Positions 11,487 to 21,089 of a stretch of 64,000 nucleotides of DNA are shown here, one piece after another; within the stretch, counting starts at the first letter, position 1, and every line of letters starts with the position of its first letter. The notes under the pieces were generated by a model. That model was not told the origin of the DNA and ran no database searches. It saw only the letters and a program-made list of their open reading frames with translations. A program made the translations under genes and the position numbers. The DNA is taken from the NCBI RefSeq assembly GCF_949152215.1, contig NZ_OX424407.1:624530-688529 (forward strand), read 5' to 3'. Source of the stretch: Lancefieldella sp. Marseille-Q7238. Lineage in GTDB: Bacteria; Actinomycetota; Coriobacteriia; Coriobacteriales; Atopobiaceae.

Positions 11487-11888
11487 CTAGTTGCGACGGC
11501 GCTTTTTAGGACGGCAGCCGTTATGCGCAATAGGGGTCTTATCCTGAATGCCCGAAACCTCGAGGCCTGCGGCCTGGAGGGAACGGATAGCGGTCTCGCG
11601 GCCGGAGCCGGGACCCTTTACAAAGACAGCAACCTTATGAAGACCATGCTCCATAGCTGCCTTCGCAGCAGCCTCCGCGGCAAGCTGTGCCGCAAACGGC
11701 GTGGACTTACGGGAACCCTTAAAGCCAACGGTGCCGCCGGACTGCCAGGAAATGACGTTACCCTGGGGATCAGAAATAGACACGATCGTGTTGTTGAACG
11801 TGCTCTTAATGTGGGCCTGGCCCACTGCGATGTTCTTACGCTCCGAGCGGCGGACGCGCGTCGTGCGAGCGTTTTTCTTTTGTGCCAT
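11487..11888 (-). CDS. rpsK: 30S ribosomal protein S11
   Basis: S11 forms part of the platform that holds the mRNA in the E site. The 133-residue protein has the conserved [13 protein letters not shown] strand near residues 27-39 and ends in the basic [10 protein letters not shown] tail. It is 14 bases downstream of rpsM and followed closely by rpsD. Confidence 0.96.
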   Translation of the reverse strand: MAQKKNARTTRVRRSERKNIAVGQAHIKSTFNNTIVSISDPQGNVISWQSGGTVGFKGSRKSTPFAAQLAAEAAAKAAMEHGLHKVAVFVKGPGSGRETAIRSLQAAGLEVSGIQDKTPIAHNGCRPKKRRRN

Positions 11889-11902
11889 ATGACTTCTCCT
11901 GC

Positions 11903-12271
11903 CTACTTCTTCTTGCCGCCCACCTGACGCTTCTTACCCTTGCGGGTGCGAGCGTTGGTGTGGGTACGCTGACCGTGGACAGGAAGCCCCTTACGATGGC
12001 GAAGACCGCGATAGCAGCCAATCTCCATCAGGCGGGCGGTGTTTTGACGCACTTCACGGCGAAGATCGCCCTCAGTGGTGTAATGTGCATCAATAAAATC
12101 ACGAATCTTGGTGACCTCATCTTCGGTCAGATCCTTGACACGCGTATTTACATCGATACCAGTCTCTGTGCAAATCTTAGTTGCACGGGTCTGGCCAATG
12201 CCGTAAAGATAGGTGAGTCCGACCTCAACGCGCTTGTCGCGCGGCAGGTCGACGCCGTTAATACGGGCCAA
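11903..12271 (-). CDS. rpsM: 30S ribosomal protein S13
   Basis: S13 lies in the head of the small subunit and contacts the P-site tRNA with its basic tail. The protein is 122 residues, starts [14 protein letters not shown] and ends in a lysine-rich tail ([11 protein letters not shown]). It is in the usual order rpmJ-rpsM-rpsK. Confidence 0.97.
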   Translation of the reverse strand: MARINGVDLPRDKRVEVGLTYLYGIGQTRATKICTETGIDVNTRVKDLTEDEVTKIRDFIDAHYTTEGDLRREVRQNTARLMEIGCYRGLRHRKGLPVHGQRTHTNARTRKGKKRQVGGKKK

Positions 12272-12286
12272 CTTGGTGCTCCTTCC

Positions 12287-12400
12287 TTAGCCCTGACGCT
12301 GCTTGTGGCGCGGGTTCTCGCAAATCACGTAAACCTTACCGTGGCGACGAATAACCTTGCACTTGTCGCACATCTTCTTTACCGAAGGACGTACCTTCAT
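12287..12400 (-). CDS. rpmJ: 50S ribosomal protein L36 (zinc type)
   Basis: A 37-residue protein starting [17 protein letters not shown] and ending HKQRQG. Two cysteines (11 and 14), a third (27) and a histidine (about 32) form the zinc site of the C+ type L36. ATG at 12400. It lies between infA and rpsM with short gaps, exactly where this very short gene is expected. Confidence 0.96.
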   Translation of the reverse strand: MKVRPSVKKMCDKCKVIRRHGKVYVICENPRHKQRQG

Positions 12401-12498
12401 TTGTGTTCCTTTCGGTCTGCTGACACGAACTTATATATACTCGCCCAGCCGCAGGCGTGAAATACAGACGTATCGTCTTACTTGTACTGCTGTATCAC

Positions 12499-12717
12499 CT
12501 ATTTGTAACGATAAGTGATGCGTCCCCTCGTGAGGTCATACGGAGAAATCTCCACAACGACCTTGTCACCAGGGAGAATCCGGATGTAATTCATGCGGAT
12601 TTTGCCGGAAATCGTGCAGAGGATGGTCTTGCCGTTCTCGAGCTCAACGTTAAACATAGCATTTGGCAAGGGCTCCAGGACCTTACCTTCCAGCTCAATA
12701 GCGTCTTGTTTGCTCAA
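12499..12717 (-). CDS. infA: Translation initiation factor IF-1 (TTG start)
   Basis: IF-1 covers the A site during initiation. I place the start at TTG 12717, giving exactly 72 residues ([11 protein letters not shown], first residue read as Met), the normal length. AGAGGA lies seven bases before it. A GTG at 12735 gives an extra six residues that no family member has. The protein is one S1/OB-type barrel. It begins the infA-rpmJ-rpsM-rpsK-rpsD-rpoA-rplQ unit and has its own promoter at 12753-12782. Confidence 0.94.
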   Translation of the reverse strand: MSKQDAIELEGKVLEPLPNAMFNVELENGKTILCTISGKIRMNYIRILPGDKVVVEISPYDLTRGRITYRYK

Positions 12718-12752
12718 TGTACATCCTCTCGACACAATGACAGCGATATGAA

Positions 12753-12782
12753 ATCATACCAAAACACCCGCTTCTCGTCCAA
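12753..12782 (-). promoter_or_regulatory. Promoter for infA-rpoA-rplQ unit
   Basis: On the minus strand TTGGAC (12782-12777) and TATGAT (12758-12753) are 18 bases apart, with TG two bases before the -10 (extended -10 type). It lies 35 bases above the infA TTG start and after the map stop codon. Confidence 0.7.
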
Positions 12783-12863
12783 CGGAAATTGCAAGAACAC
12801 ATAGTACACCATATATGGCTCCTGAAAGCCGCATATCCAAGGCGAGAAGTACCTTGCACCCGC

Positions 12864-13652
12864 CTATGCTTCTCCGCCCTGCATGGAGCACCAGGGGCCT
12901 TCGGCATCCTCGGTAAGGACAACCGGTCCATCAGCCGTAATGGCAATAGTGTTCTCATAGTGAGCGGCAGGCAGTCCGTCATCGGTAACAACGGTCCAGC
13001 CGTTATTCAACACCGTGCACTCATAGGTGCCCATGGCAATCATCGGCTCAATAGCAATGACCATACCCGCCTGAAGCTTCACGCCACGGCCGCGCTTGCC
13101 GTAGTTTCTCACTTCCGGATCCTCATGCATAACATGGCCGACGCCATGCCCAACAAAGTCGCGAATAACCCCGTAGCCATGAGACTCCGCGAGTTCCTGA
13201 ACGGCGGCTCCGATATCGCCTAAATGATTGCCAGGAACGGCGGCTTCGATGCCCGCCTTCAGGCAGTCGCGCGTAACCTCGCAAAGCGCACGGGTCTTCT
13301 CGTCAACTTCTCCGACATAAAACGTCCAGGCGTTGTCGCCTACCCAACCGTTGAGCGTCGCGCCGGTGTCAATGGAGATGATGTCCCCTTCCTGCAATAC
13401 GACATTGCTTGAGGGAATACCATGAACAATCTGCTCGTTCACGGATGCGCATACGGTACCGGGAAATCCACCATACCCCTTAAACGTGGGTACCGCGCCG
13501 TGGAGGCGGATAAAAGCTTCAAGAGCCTGATCAATCTCAAGTGTTGTGACACCCGGCTTAACCATGCGGCCGGCACGGCGAAGAGCCGCCTTTGAAAGCG
13601 CGCCGGCGGCCTTCATTTCTTCAATCTCTTGAGGAGTCTTAATGTTAATCAT
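12864..13652 (-). CDS. map: Methionine aminopeptidase, type I
   Basis: Removes the N-terminal methionine from new proteins, using two metal ions. The 262-residue enzyme has the five expected metal ligands: the two aspartates in SIDTGATLNGWVGDNAW, the histidine of HGVGHVMHEDP, and the glutamates of AIEPM and of the C-terminal HYENTIAIT. It lacks the N-terminal SH3-binding extension of some actinobacterial types. Its ATG overlaps the adk stop by four bases (ATGA), so the two are translationally coupled. Confidence 0.96.
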   Translation of the reverse strand: MINIKTPQEIEEMKAAGALSKAALRRAGRMVKPGVTTLEIDQALEAFIRLHGAVPTFKGYGGFPGTVCASVNEQIVHGIPSSNVVLQEGDIISIDTGATLNGWVGDNAWTFYVGEVDEKTRALCEVTRDCLKAGIEAAVPGNHLGDIGAAVQELAESHGYGVIRDFVGHGVGHVMHEDPEVRNYGKRGRGVKLQAGMVIAIEPMIAMGTYECTVLNNGWTVVTDDGLPAAHYENTIAITADGPVVLTEDAEGPWCSMQGGEA

Positions 13653-14275
13653 AGGGCAAGGATCTCCTTGACATCGTTATAAACCGCATCGACAGGACGA
13701 TCTCCGTCAACCTCTTTCAGAATGCCATGGCCCCGATAATACTCAATCAAAGGGCTTGTCTGGCTTTCGTAAATGTCAAGGCGCCGTTTGATAGTCTCGG
13801 GCTTATCGTCATCGCGCTGGTACATCTCACCGGAGCAATTCGGGCATACGTCAATGCCGGCCGGCGCTGTATAACCACAATTCCTGCAGGTACGCCGCGC
13901 GCTCAGGCGATCGATGATGATCTTGGGATCAACGGAGACAAGCAAAGCGGCGTCAAGGGAAAGGCCCATGGCGGACAGCTCAGAGTCAAGCGTCACCGCC
14001 TGAGCAGTGTTGCGCGGAAAGCCGTCCAAAATAAAACCCCTCTGCGCGTCGTCGGCGCTGAGGCGCTCTTTTACCAAATCAATAACGAGCTGGTCGGGAA
14101 CGAGCCGGCCTGCATCCATGTAGCCCTTTGCCTCGATTCCCAAAGGAGATTGGGCTTTAGCTGCCGTGCGGAGTAAGTCCCCGGTAGAAATGTGAGCAAG
14201 ACCAAAATCAGCAACAAGGCGCTGTGCCTGCGTTCCTTTTCCCGCGCCTGGCGCACCGAGAAGAACAATGTTCAT
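13649..14275 (-). CDS. adk: Adenylate kinase
   Basis: Catalyses ATP + AMP to 2 ADP. The P-loop GAPGAGKGTQ is at residues 7-16 and the DGFPRN segment in the middle binds nucleotide. The lid carries CRNC and CPNC, the four-cysteine zinc site found in Gram-positive adenylate kinases. ATG at 14275 gives the usual 208 residues; an upstream ATG would add ten non-conserved residues. The order secY-adk-map is standard. A hairpin separates it from secY. Confidence 0.96.
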   Translation of the reverse strand: MNIVLLGAPGAGKGTQAQRLVADFGLAHISTGDLLRTAAKAQSPLGIEAKGYMDAGRLVPDQLVIDLVKERLSADDAQRGFILDGFPRNTAQAVTLDSELSAMGLSLDAALLVSVDPKIIIDRLSARRTCRNCGYTAPAGIDVCPNCSGEMYQRDDDKPETIKRRLDIYESQTSPLIEYYRGHGILKEVDGDRPVDAVYNDVKEILAL

Positions 14276-14303
14276 GATTTGCCTAGCCTTTCTATTCTTA
14301 AAC

Positions 14304-14327
14304 AAGAGGCCCGTTGCCGGGCCTCTT
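14304..14327 (-). terminator. Hairpin between secY and adk
   Basis: AAGAGGCCC pairs with GGGCCTCTT across a 6-base loop, followed in the transcript by GUUUAAG. It sits 20 bases beyond the secY stop and probably lowers transcription into adk-map. Confidence 0.6.
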
Positions 14328-14346
14328 TAATCTGCTTGCATCCGAC

Positions 14347-15627
14347 TTACTTAAAGAAGCCTTCGTAATTATGCATCTTCAGGTGACTCTCTATCGATGC
14401 CAGCGTATCCATTGCAACGCCAACCATAATCAAGACTGACGTTCCGCCAAAGGCTTGAATGAGCTGATCTCCGGTAAACCAGAAGATGATTGACGGGACA
14501 ACCGCGAGCACCGCCATAAATATAGCACCAGGAAGGGTAACGCGGTCAATAACAGACTTAATGTAGTTTGCCGTAGCCGCTCCGGGACGGACGCCTGGGA
14601 TAAAGCCCCCCTGCTTCTTCAGCTGATCAGCTGTCTCCTCCGGGTTGAACACCATTGAGGTGTAAAAGTACGCAAAGAACACAATCAGAAGGATTGAAAG
14701 CACCCAGTTGACCCAACCTCTGGAAAGCGCCGTAGCAAACGCCTGGACTCCCCCAACATTCGGGAAGAACACCGCTATCTGAGCCGGAAGATACAGGATG
14801 GCGGACGCAAAGATAATAGGAACGACGCCAGCCGTATTGACCTTGATAGGAAGATAGGTTGACTGTCCACCCATCAGCTTGCGGCCAACGACGCGCTTCG
14901 CGTATGTAATAGAAATGCGGCGCTGTCCACGCTCGACATATACGATGATGGGCACGATGATGAGCATGATAACAACGGTTGCCACAGTCAAAATAGCATT
15001 CCCGCGTGTGGTAACAGAAGAAATCAGAGCCGTCGGCAGACCCGCCATAATATTGGCGAAGATGATAAGCGACATGCCGTTTCCGACGCCGCGCTGCGTA
15101 ATAATCTCGCCAAGCCACATGATGATGATAGCGCCGACCAGCATAGTAAAGATGACCAGCACATGCTCAAGCGCCTCGGGAACTCCGTCCATAGCCGCAA
15201 AAGAAACATGATAGCTCTTGAACAGGAAGAGGTAGCCGATAGCGTTAAGAAGCGCAAGGGCGACCGTAAGGTAGCGCGTGTATTGCGTGATCTTGCGCTG
15301 GCCGCTTTCGCCGTCCTTTGCAAGCTCGCCAAGGGACGGAATGACCGACTGCATCATCTGAAGAATAATCTGCGCCGTGATGTAGGGCATAATGCCAAGG
15401 CTGAAAACAGACATGCGGGAAAGAGCGCCGCCTGAAAACAGGTTCAAAACCGCCATGGCACCATTAGAGGAAAGACCGTTTTGGTATCCCTTAAGCATTT
15501 CCTGGAACGGAGCACCCGGTACCGGAAGATAAGCTCCAAAACGATACAGAAGAAGAATCAGTATCGTCAAAAGGATCTTATTTCTTAGTTCTGAAACGCG
15601 AAACGCGTTGGCGATTCCCTTAAGCAC
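14347..15627 (-). CDS. secY: Protein translocase subunit SecY
   Basis: SecY is the channel of the Sec translocon, working with SecE (also in this window) and SecA. The 426-residue protein has about ten hydrophobic segments and the conserved plug and cytoplasmic loops (ALGIMPYIT-like segment near 78-86, and the MPGxRPG-type loop GGFIPGVRPG near 340). It starts with GTG at 15627, sharing one base with the rplO stop (TAGTG), so translation is coupled. Confidence 0.97.
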   Translation of the reverse strand: MLKGIANAFRVSELRNKILLTILILLLYRFGAYLPVPGAPFQEMLKGYQNGLSSNGAMAVLNLFSGGALSRMSVFSLGIMPYITAQIILQMMQSVIPSLGELAKDGESGQRKITQYTRYLTVALALLNAIGYLFLFKSYHVSFAAMDGVPEALEHVLVIFTMLVGAIIIMWLGEIITQRGVGNGMSLIIFANIMAGLPTALISSVTTRGNAILTVATVVIMLIIVPIIVYVERGQRRISITYAKRVVGRKLMGGQSTYLPIKVNTAGVVPIIFASAILYLPAQIAVFFPNVGGVQAFATALSRGWVNWVLSILLIVFFAYFYTSMVFNPEETADQLKKQGGFIPGVRPGAATANYIKSVIDRVTLPGAIFMAVLAVVPSIIFWFTGDQLIQAFGGTSVLIMVGVAMDTLASIESHLKMHNYEGFFK

Positions 15628-16073
15628 TACTCTGCCTCAACCTTTCCGCCGGCCGCTTCAATCTTGGCTTGCGCAGAAGCGGAGACCTTGTCCACTTTGA
15701 CGGTGAGCTTCTTGGAGAGCTCACCTGCGCCGAGGACCTTGACAGGAATGTAGTTGTGCTTGATAACTCCCTTTGCGACAAGCGCATCTGCGTCAACGGT
15801 ATCGCCGTCAGCAAAAAGCGCATCAAGGCGAGCTACGTTAACAGGAGCGTACTCACAACGATTATGACTAGTAAAACCAGGGAGCTTTGGAAGACGCATA
15901 GCCAATGGCTGCTGGCCGCCTTCGAAGCCCGCGCCCTTTCCGCCACCAGAGCGGGAGAGCTGGCCGTTCATACCACGTCCGGCAAAAGTACCCTTGCCGG
16001 AAGAGTTGCCGCGACCGACGCGCTTACGATTCTTGCGCGAGCCCTCAGCGGGGCGAAGATCTTTGAGCTGCAT
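15627..16073 (-). CDS. rplO: 50S ribosomal protein L15
   Basis: L15 is a late-assembling large-subunit protein near the peptidyl transferase region. The 148-residue protein starts [22 protein letters not shown] and has the glycine-rich arm ([13 protein letters not shown]) typical of the family. The gene ends in overlap with secY. Confidence 0.96.
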   Translation of the reverse strand: MQLKDLRPAEGSRKNRKRVGRGNSSGKGTFAGRGMNGQLSRSGGGKGAGFEGGQQPLAMRLPKLPGFTSHNRCEYAPVNVARLDALFADGDTVDADALVAKGVIKHNYIPVKVLGAGELSKKLTVKVDKVSASAQAKIEAAGGKVEAE

Positions 16074-16084
16074 ATCACTTACCT

Positions 16085-16270
16085 CTAGTTCTCTTCAACC
16101 TCGACAAGGTGCTTGACCTTGAAGATCATTCCACGAATGCTTGGATTATCAGGCTGTTCAACGGTGCTGCCGATCTTGTGAAGACCGAGAGCTTTCACGG
16201 TAGCCGTCTGATCCTTCTTGACGCCTGCTACCGCGCCTCGAACCAGCTTGATGGTCAGACTCTTAGCCAT
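16085..16270 (-). CDS. rpmD: 50S ribosomal protein L30
   Basis: A 61-residue L30, starting [16 protein letters not shown] with the conserved [14 protein letters not shown] segment. It lies two bases after rpsE and before rplO. This small protein is absent in some bacteria but present here. Confidence 0.95.
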   Translation of the reverse strand: MAKSLTIKLVRGAVAGVKKDQTATVKALGLHKIGSTVEQPDNPSIRGMIFKVKHLVEVEEN

Positions 16271-16272
16271 CG

Positions 16273-16794
16273 TTAGTTCTCCTTCCCGACGAACATCTCG
16301 CGGGTAGTAATGCCGCGACGCTCGGCAGCCTGCTCGGGGCTTGAGAGCTCTTTGAGGCCCTCTGCAGCCGCCTTAATGATGTTAAGGGCGTTGCTGGTGC
16401 CCAAAGACTTGGAAAGTACATTGGTGATGCCGGCAAGCTCGAACAGCGGACGGATAGGACCGCCAGCGATAACGCCGGTACCTTCAAATGCCGGCTTAAT
16501 CAAAACGCGGCCGGCGCCAAAGTGACCAATCACTGCGTGAGGGACAGAGCCGGACTCAGTCAAAGGAACCTTAAACATGTTCCTCTTTGCGTCCTCAACG
16601 CCCTTTTGAATTGCGAGGGGCACCTCAGCGGAACGTCCCTGACCAATACCAACATTACCCTTGCCGTCGCCGACGACCACGAGGGCCACCAGAGACATAC
16701 GACGTCCACCTTTGACGGTCTTAGAAACGCGGTGAATATAAACGACGCGCTCCTGAAGATCCGTATCCTGCTGGCGCTTACGATCTCGTGCCAT
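16273..16794 (-). CDS. rpsE: 30S ribosomal protein S5
   Basis: S5 helps maintain decoding fidelity and mRNA unwinding. The 173-residue protein has the double-stranded RNA-binding-like N-terminal domain (residues about 15-80, [13 protein letters not shown]) and the ribosomal fold C-terminal domain ([17 protein letters not shown] onwards). It follows rplR by nine bases. Confidence 0.97.
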   Translation of the reverse strand: MARDRKRQQDTDLQERVVYIHRVSKTVKGGRRMSLVALVVVGDGKGNVGIGQGRSAEVPLAIQKGVEDAKRNMFKVPLTESGSVPHAVIGHFGAGRVLIKPAFEGTGVIAGGPIRPLFELAGITNVLSKSLGTSNALNIIKAAAEGLKELSSPEQAAERRGITTREMFVGKEN

Positions 16795-16803
16795 TGAATC
16801 CTC

Positions 16804-17172
16804 CTAGAACTTCAGGCCCGCGTTGCGGGCACCGTCTGCTAAAGCCTTGACGCGACCGTGATAGATGCGACCGCCGCGGTCAAACGTGACCTCAGCGATG
16901 CCCTTCTCGATAGCGCGCTTGCCAACGAGCTCACCCACAAACTCCGCCGCCTCCTTGTTGGAACCGACAGCGCCCTTGGCGCGGAACTCGGAATCAAGCG
17001 TAGAGGCAGAGCAGAGCGTTCTGCCGGATGCGTCGTCAATGACTTGAGCGTATATGTGTGCGTTCGTGCGATGCACGGTGAGACGCGGGCGCTCGGCGGT
17101 GCCAAAGACTTTGGCGCGAACGCGGCGCTTGCGACGGGCAAGACCCGCCTTTTTCGCCTGCAACTTGTTCAT
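16804..17172 (-). CDS. rplR: 50S ribosomal protein L18
   Basis: L18 binds 5S rRNA. The 122-residue protein has the conserved [18 protein letters not shown] segment and the C-terminal [17 protein letters not shown]. It lies between rplF and rpsE in the usual spc order. Confidence 0.96.
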   Translation of the reverse strand: MNKLQAKKAGLARRKRRVRAKVFGTAERPRLTVHRTNAHIYAQVIDDASGRTLCSASTLDSEFRAKGAVGSNKEAAEFVGELVGKRAIEKGIAEVTFDRGGRIYHGRVKALADGARNAGLKF

Positions 17173-17234
17173 TACTTCTCCTTAGACGTTGCCGCCACCT
17201 GACGGGGTGACGGTCTTTTGCCTGTCAAGACGCT

Positions 17235-17771
17235 TTACTTAGCAGCCTTGCCGAGCTTCCTGCGAATATGCTCATCTTCATAGTGAATACCCTTGCCCTT
17301 GTATGGCTCAGGCGGGCGCTTCATACGAATTTCTGCAGCAACCTGACCGACCTGCTCTTTAGAGATGCCCTTGACCGTAATGTGAGTATTGTCAGGAACC
17401 TCAAACGTAATGTTTGCAGGCGCCGCATACACAACAGGATGGGAATATCCCAGGGAAAGATCCAGGTCTTTGCCCTTGAGTGTAGCACGGTAACCAACGC
17501 CGGTAAGCTCAAGCTTCTTCTCAAAGCCTTCGGATACTCCGACAACCATGTTGTGAAGAAGGGTGCGAACGAGTCCCTGCTGAGCATTGGACTCGCTTGA
17601 CTCATCAACGCGGGAAACGAGAAGCTCCTCGCCCTCCTGCTTGATGGAGACAAGCTCTGAGAACGTGCGGTCAAGCTCTCCCTTAGAACCTTTAACGGTT
17701 ACGTGAGTGTTATCAACTGTCACAGTGACTCCGGCTGGAATCTGGACAGGCTTCTTACCAATACGAGACAC
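17235..17771 (-). CDS. rplF: 50S ribosomal protein L6
   Basis: L6 sits near the factor-binding site of the large subunit. The protein is 178 residues with two repeated RNA-binding domains, starts MSRIGKKPVQIP and has the C-terminal signature RPPEPYKGKGI (about 155-165). It follows rpsH by 28 bases. Confidence 0.97.
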   Translation of the reverse strand: MSRIGKKPVQIPAGVTVTVDNTHVTVKGSKGELDRTFSELVSIKQEGEELLVSRVDESSESNAQQGLVRTLLHNMVVGVSEGFEKKLELTGVGYRATLKGKDLDLSLGYSHPVVYAAPANITFEVPDNTHITVKGISKEQVGQVAAEIRMKRPPEPYKGKGIHYEDEHIRRKLGKAAK

Positions 17772-17799
17772 AACAGTCTCCTTTCATTCCTGCCGAGAG

Positions 17800-18198
17800 T
17801 TACCAGATATAGGCGATGACCTCGCCGCCGATGCCTACCTTACGAGCATCACGGTCGCACATCATGCCTTTAGAGGTGGACACCACTGCCGTGCCAAGAC
17901 CGCCGATGACGCGAGGAAGCTTCTCGGCGGTGGAGTAAATGCGCAGACCGGGCTTGGAAATACGGCGAATGCCACGGATGATGCGTGCGCGCTTCTCGCC
18001 ATACTTAAGCGTAATGTGAAGCGTCTTTTGGGGCTTCGTATCCTCAACAGAATACCCCTCGATGTAGCCCTCTTCAGAAATGACGCGGGCAATCTCAACG
18101 AGCACCTTGCTCGACGGCATAGAAACACTGTCCTTGCCTGCTGAGTTTGCGTTACGAATGCGCGTCAGCATGTCCGAAATGGGATCGGTAATCTTCAT
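17800..18198 (-). CDS. rpsH: 30S ribosomal protein S8
   Basis: S8 binds the central domain of 16S rRNA and in E. coli represses its own operon. ATG at 18198 gives 132 residues starting MKITDPISDMLTRIRNA, preceded by AAGGAGAAGGATCA; the longer open frame upstream is not part of the gene. The C-terminal signature (STSKGMMCDRDARKVGIGG) is intact. Confidence 0.96.
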   Translation of the reverse strand: MKITDPISDMLTRIRNANSAGKDSVSMPSSKVLVEIARVISEEGYIEGYSVEDTKPQKTLHITLKYGEKRARIIRGIRRISKPGLRIYSTAEKLPRVIGGLGTAVVSTSKGMMCDRDARKVGIGGEVIAYIW

Positions 18199-18287
18199 TG
18201 ATCCTTCTCCTTTGTTAATGATGAAACTGCGTGTCCGGTTCGTCCGCGCCCTTAGCGTGAACGCCTGGACGCCAGAGCTCCCTGTCC

Positions 18288-18473
18288 TTACCAGCTTGCC
18301 TTGCGGACACCAGGAAGCTCGCCCTTGTTCGCTAACTCGCGGAAGCACACACGGCACAGACCAAACTTGCGGTACACGGAGTGGGGACGCCCACAACGCT
18401 GGCAGCGGTTCTGTGTACGGGTAGAGTACTTCGGCTCGCGCGACGCTTTGACGATCATCGAAGTCTTAGCCAC
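18288..18473 (-). CDS. rpsZ: 30S ribosomal protein S14, zinc type
   Basis: A 61-residue S14 of the short zinc-binding form, with CQRCGRP and CRVC supplying four cysteines. The longer zinc-free S14 that many actinobacteria keep elsewhere is not in this window. It lies between rplE and rpsH as expected. Confidence 0.96.
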   Translation of the reverse strand: MAKTSMIVKASREPKYSTRTQNRCQRCGRPHSVYRKFGLCRVCFRELANKGELPGVRKASW

Positions 18474-18533
18474 AAATCCTCCTTCAAATGCAACTAGGCG
18501 GACGCCTAGAAGATTTCTTGCTCGTAGTTGTAC

Positions 18534-19094
18534 TTAGTCCTGTTTAAACGGGAAGTGGAAGGCCTCAAGCAGTGCCTTGCCCTCCTCGTCGGTGTTGGCG
18601 GTAGTAACGATAGTAATATCCATACCGCGCGTATGATCAACCTTGTCAAAGTCAATCTCCGGGAAGATGAGCTGTTCCGTTACGCCCATAGAAAAGTTGC
18701 CGCGCCCGTCAAAGCTCTTGGCGGAAATGCCACGGAAGTCGCGGATACGAGGGATTGCAATGGCAATCAGACGATCCAAAAACTCCCACATGCGCTCCCC
18801 GCGAAGCGTAACTTTAGCGCCAATCGGCATACCTTGGCGAAGTTTGAACGTAGCAATCGACTTACGCGCGTGCGTGATGAGCGGCTGCTGGCCGGTAATC
18901 GTACGCAAGTCAGACACGGCGCCATCGATGGCCTTGGCGTCAGTTGCCGCCTCACCAACGCCCATGTTGACAACGATTTTCTCAAACTTTGGAATCTGGT
19001 TGACGTTTGCGTAACCAAACTGCTTCTGCAGCGCATCACGAACCGTCTTGTAGTACTCCTCTTTCAGACGAGGAACATACTTTTTCTCTGCCAT
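18534..19094 (-). CDS. rplE: 50S ribosomal protein L5
   Basis: L5 binds 5S rRNA and bridges the subunits. The 186-residue protein starts [16 protein letters not shown] and has the conserved [13 protein letters not shown]-type segment (about 38-50) and [11 protein letters not shown] near the C-terminus. It is the first gene after a terminator and a 306-base gap that separates it from rplX, so it starts its own unit here. Confidence 0.97.
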   Translation of the reverse strand: MAEKKYVPRLKEEYYKTVRDALQKQFGYANVNQIPKFEKIVVNMGVGEAATDAKAIDGAVSDLRTITGQQPLITHARKSIATFKLRQGMPIGAKVTLRGERMWEFLDRLIAIAIPRIRDFRGISAKSFDGRGNFSMGVTEQLIFPEIDFDKVDHTRGMDITIVTTANTDEEGKALLEAFHFPFKQD

Positions 19095-19214
19095 GACTGT
19101 CTCCTTGACTCTTGGGGATTTACGTGCGGGGATCGCCTCGCACCTCCTGGTTTGGCACGCCAGGAGCCATACGCGCTCTCGACAGAACTAGCCTATAGAA
19201 AGACGCAATGAACT

Positions 19215-19245
19215 ATATTAGCCTTTATCTCCCACAATTGAAACA
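19215..19245 (-). promoter_or_regulatory. Weak promoter candidate for the rplE unit
   Basis: TAATAT on the minus strand (19220-19215) would serve as a -10 in an AT-rich patch between the rplX terminator and rplE. The -35 is poor (TTTCAA with 17-base spacing). A promoter is expected here because a strong terminator lies just upstream. Confidence 0.4.
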
Positions 19246-19321
19246 ACAATTTTAGGCTTTGTGCAAATTGTGGACACATCGCGCCTGTAGTCGATGCGCG
19301 CTGCGCGCCGGATGCCGTGCG

Positions 19322-19358
19322 ACATAAAAAACGATCCGACATATACGCCGGATCGTTT
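19322..19358 (-). terminator. Intrinsic terminator after rplX
   Basis: A perfect ten-pair stem (AAACGATCCG with CGGATCGTTT) is followed by a run of six T in the transcript direction. It lies 43 bases after the rplX stop and divides the spc genes from the S10-rplX unit. Confidence 0.9.
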
Positions 19359-19400
19359 AAACGTACCTTGTACGAAGAGCGTGGCACAAGCGAGAAGAAC

Positions 19401-19718
19401 TTAGAGCTCCTCGCCGGAACGCTTGGAAACGCGGACCTTCGTGCCATCATCCTTGACGCTATAACCAACGCGAGTCGGTTTGTCGTCTTTAGGGTCAATG
19501 AGAGCGACGTTGGAGGCATCAATTGCCGCCTCGTGCTCAACAATACCGCCCTGCTGGTTTGCCGCATTGGGCTTCATGTGGCGCTTTACCACAGCGACAC
19601 CCTCAACAACAACCTTGTTGTCTTTGGGGATAACACGCAGGACTTCTCCGCGCGTACCCTTGTCCTTACCAGTGAGGACCTCGACCGTGTCGCCTTTCCT
19701 GATCTTCATCTTGGGCAT
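19401..19718 (-). CDS. rplX: 50S ribosomal protein L24
   Basis: L24 starts assembly of the large subunit. The 105-residue protein starts [21 protein letters not shown], the KOW motif, and has the usual RHMKPN segment near residue 66. It is followed by a strong terminator, whereas in most bacteria transcription continues straight into rplE. Confidence 0.96.
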   Translation of the reverse strand: MPKMKIRKGDTVEVLTGKDKGTRGEVLRVIPKDNKVVVEGVAVVKRHMKPNAANQQGGIVEHEAAIDASNVALIDPKDDKPTRVGYSVKDDGTKVRVSKRSGEEL

Positions 19719-19731
19719 GTGTCAGTCCTCC

Positions 19732-20100
19732 TTACAGCGTCTCGGGTGCGAGTGAGACGATCTTCATGTACTTATGGTCGCGCAGCTCGCGAGCGACTGG
19801 TCCAAAGATACGGGTACCCTTGGGCTCACCCTCTTTGTCGACCAAAACGCACGCGTTCTGGTCAAAGCGGATGTAGCTACCGTCCTTGCGACGGGTGTCC
19901 TTAGCAGTGCGAACGATGACGCAGCGAACGATGTCGCCCTTCTTCACCGAACCGCCGGGAGTTGCCTCCTGGACAGCGCCAATGATGACGTCGGCAAGGC
20001 CGGCGTAACGACGCTTGGAGCCACCAAGGACCTTGACGCACTTGACGCGTCGGGCGCCGCTGTTGTCAGCGACGTTAAGCATGGTCTCCATCTGAATCAT
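19732..20100 (-). CDS. rplN: 50S ribosomal protein L14
   Basis: L14 contributes to subunit bridges. The 122-residue protein starts [18 protein letters not shown] and has the conserved [20 protein letters not shown] segment. GGAGG lies nine bases before ATG 20100. It is between rpsQ and rplX. Confidence 0.97.
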   Translation of the reverse strand: MIQMETMLNVADNSGARRVKCVKVLGGSKRRYAGLADVIIGAVQEATPGGSVKKGDIVRCVIVRTAKDTRRKDGSYIRFDQNACVLVDKEGEPKGTRIFGPVARELRDHKYMKIVSLAPETL

Positions 20101-20165
20101 GTGACGTTCCTCCGGAACTTGGTTTCTTAAGAGCGCGCAGGCTCATAAGAAACGACGAATGTTAC

Positions 20166-20432
20166 TTACTTAGCGCGCTCAACGATCTCAGCGAGACGCC
20201 AGCGCTTGGTCTTTGACAAGGGGCGGGTCTCCATAACGCGAACCGTATCGCCCAAACCAGCCTCGTTCTTCTCGTCATGAACGTGAAGTTTCTTGCCGAT
20301 AGTCATCATCTTGCCGTACTTAGGGTGGTGCTTGCGGTAGGTAATCTCAACCGTGATCGTCTTCTCGCCAGAGATGGAGACGACGGTTCCGGTACGAACC
20401 TTACGCGCATTCCTGCTTTCGGTCTCTGCCAT
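20166..20432 (-). CDS. rpsQ: 30S ribosomal protein S17
   Basis: S17 binds helix 11 of 16S rRNA. The 88-residue OB-fold protein has the signature [15 protein letters not shown] and the C-terminal [11 protein letters not shown]. An AGGAG site precedes the ATG. It lies between rpmC and rplN. Confidence 0.96.
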   Translation of the reverse strand: MAETESRNARKVRTGTVVSISGEKTITVEITYRKHHPKYGKMMTIGKKLHVHDEKNEAGLGDTVRVMETRPLSKTKRWRLAEIVERAK

Positions 20433-20448
20433 AACTTATCTCCTGCGA

Positions 20449-20664
20449 CTATTTCTGATCTGCGGCTGATTCCGCAGCAATTTGACGGGAACGCATCTCG
20501 GTCTGAACGCGAGCAATGTCGCGCTTGACCGTCTTCACGCGGGCCGTGTTGTCCAGCTGGCTGGTTGCCATCTGGAAGCGAAGGTTAAAGAGCTCTGCAC
20601 GGCCTTCTTCGAGCTTCTTGGAAAGCTCTTCATCGCTCATCGCCTTGATGTCCGTGTATTTCAT
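20449..20664 (-). CDS. rpmC: 50S ribosomal protein L29
   Basis: A two-helix protein of 71 residues near the exit tunnel, starting [20 protein letters not shown] and containing the LFNLRFQMATSQL signature. Its ATG shares one base with the rplP stop (TAATG), so translation is coupled. Confidence 0.96.
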   Translation of the reverse strand: MKYTDIKAMSDEELSKKLEEGRAELFNLRFQMATSQLDNTARVKTVKRDIARVQTEMRSRQIAAESAADQK

Positions 20665-21089
20665 TATTCCTCCCCGTCCTGGTCGGCGCGGGTGACAATC
20701 TTGGTCTTGATGGGAAGCTTGTGCTGTGCCAGACGAAGTGCCTCGCGAGCAACCTCTTCGGAAACGCCGTCAATCTCAAACATGATACGGCCAGGCTTAA
20801 CTACAGCGACCCACTCTTCAGGATTACCCTTACCCTTACCCATGCGGGTTTCTGCCGGCTTCTTTGAAACAGGCTTGTCGGGGAAGATGGTAATCCAGAC
20901 CTTACCGCCACGCTTCATTTCGCGGGTAATAGCGATACGGGCAGCCTCAATCTGGCGGTTAGTAATCCAGTGAGCCTCCTCTGCACGGATGCCCCAGGAG
21001 CCGAAGTGCAGCTGGGTATTACCCTTTGCATGGCCCTTCATGGAACCGCGCTGAACCTTACGGTGCAAAACACGCTTAGGTGCAAGCAT
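20664..21089 (-). CDS. rplP: 50S ribosomal protein L16
   Basis: L16 organises the A-site tRNA binding region. The 141-residue protein starts [19 protein letters not shown] and has the conserved [15 protein letters not shown] segment. ATG 21089 overlaps the rpsC stop by one base, and the stop overlaps rpmC in the same way, giving a three-gene coupled chain. Confidence 0.97.
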   Translation of the reverse strand: MLAPKRVLHRKVQRGSMKGHAKGNTQLHFGSWGIRAEEAHWITNRQIEAARIAITREMKRGGKVWITIFPDKPVSKKPAETRMGKGKGNPEEWVAVVKPGRIMFEIDGVSEEVAREALRLAQHKLPIKTKIVTRADQDGEE

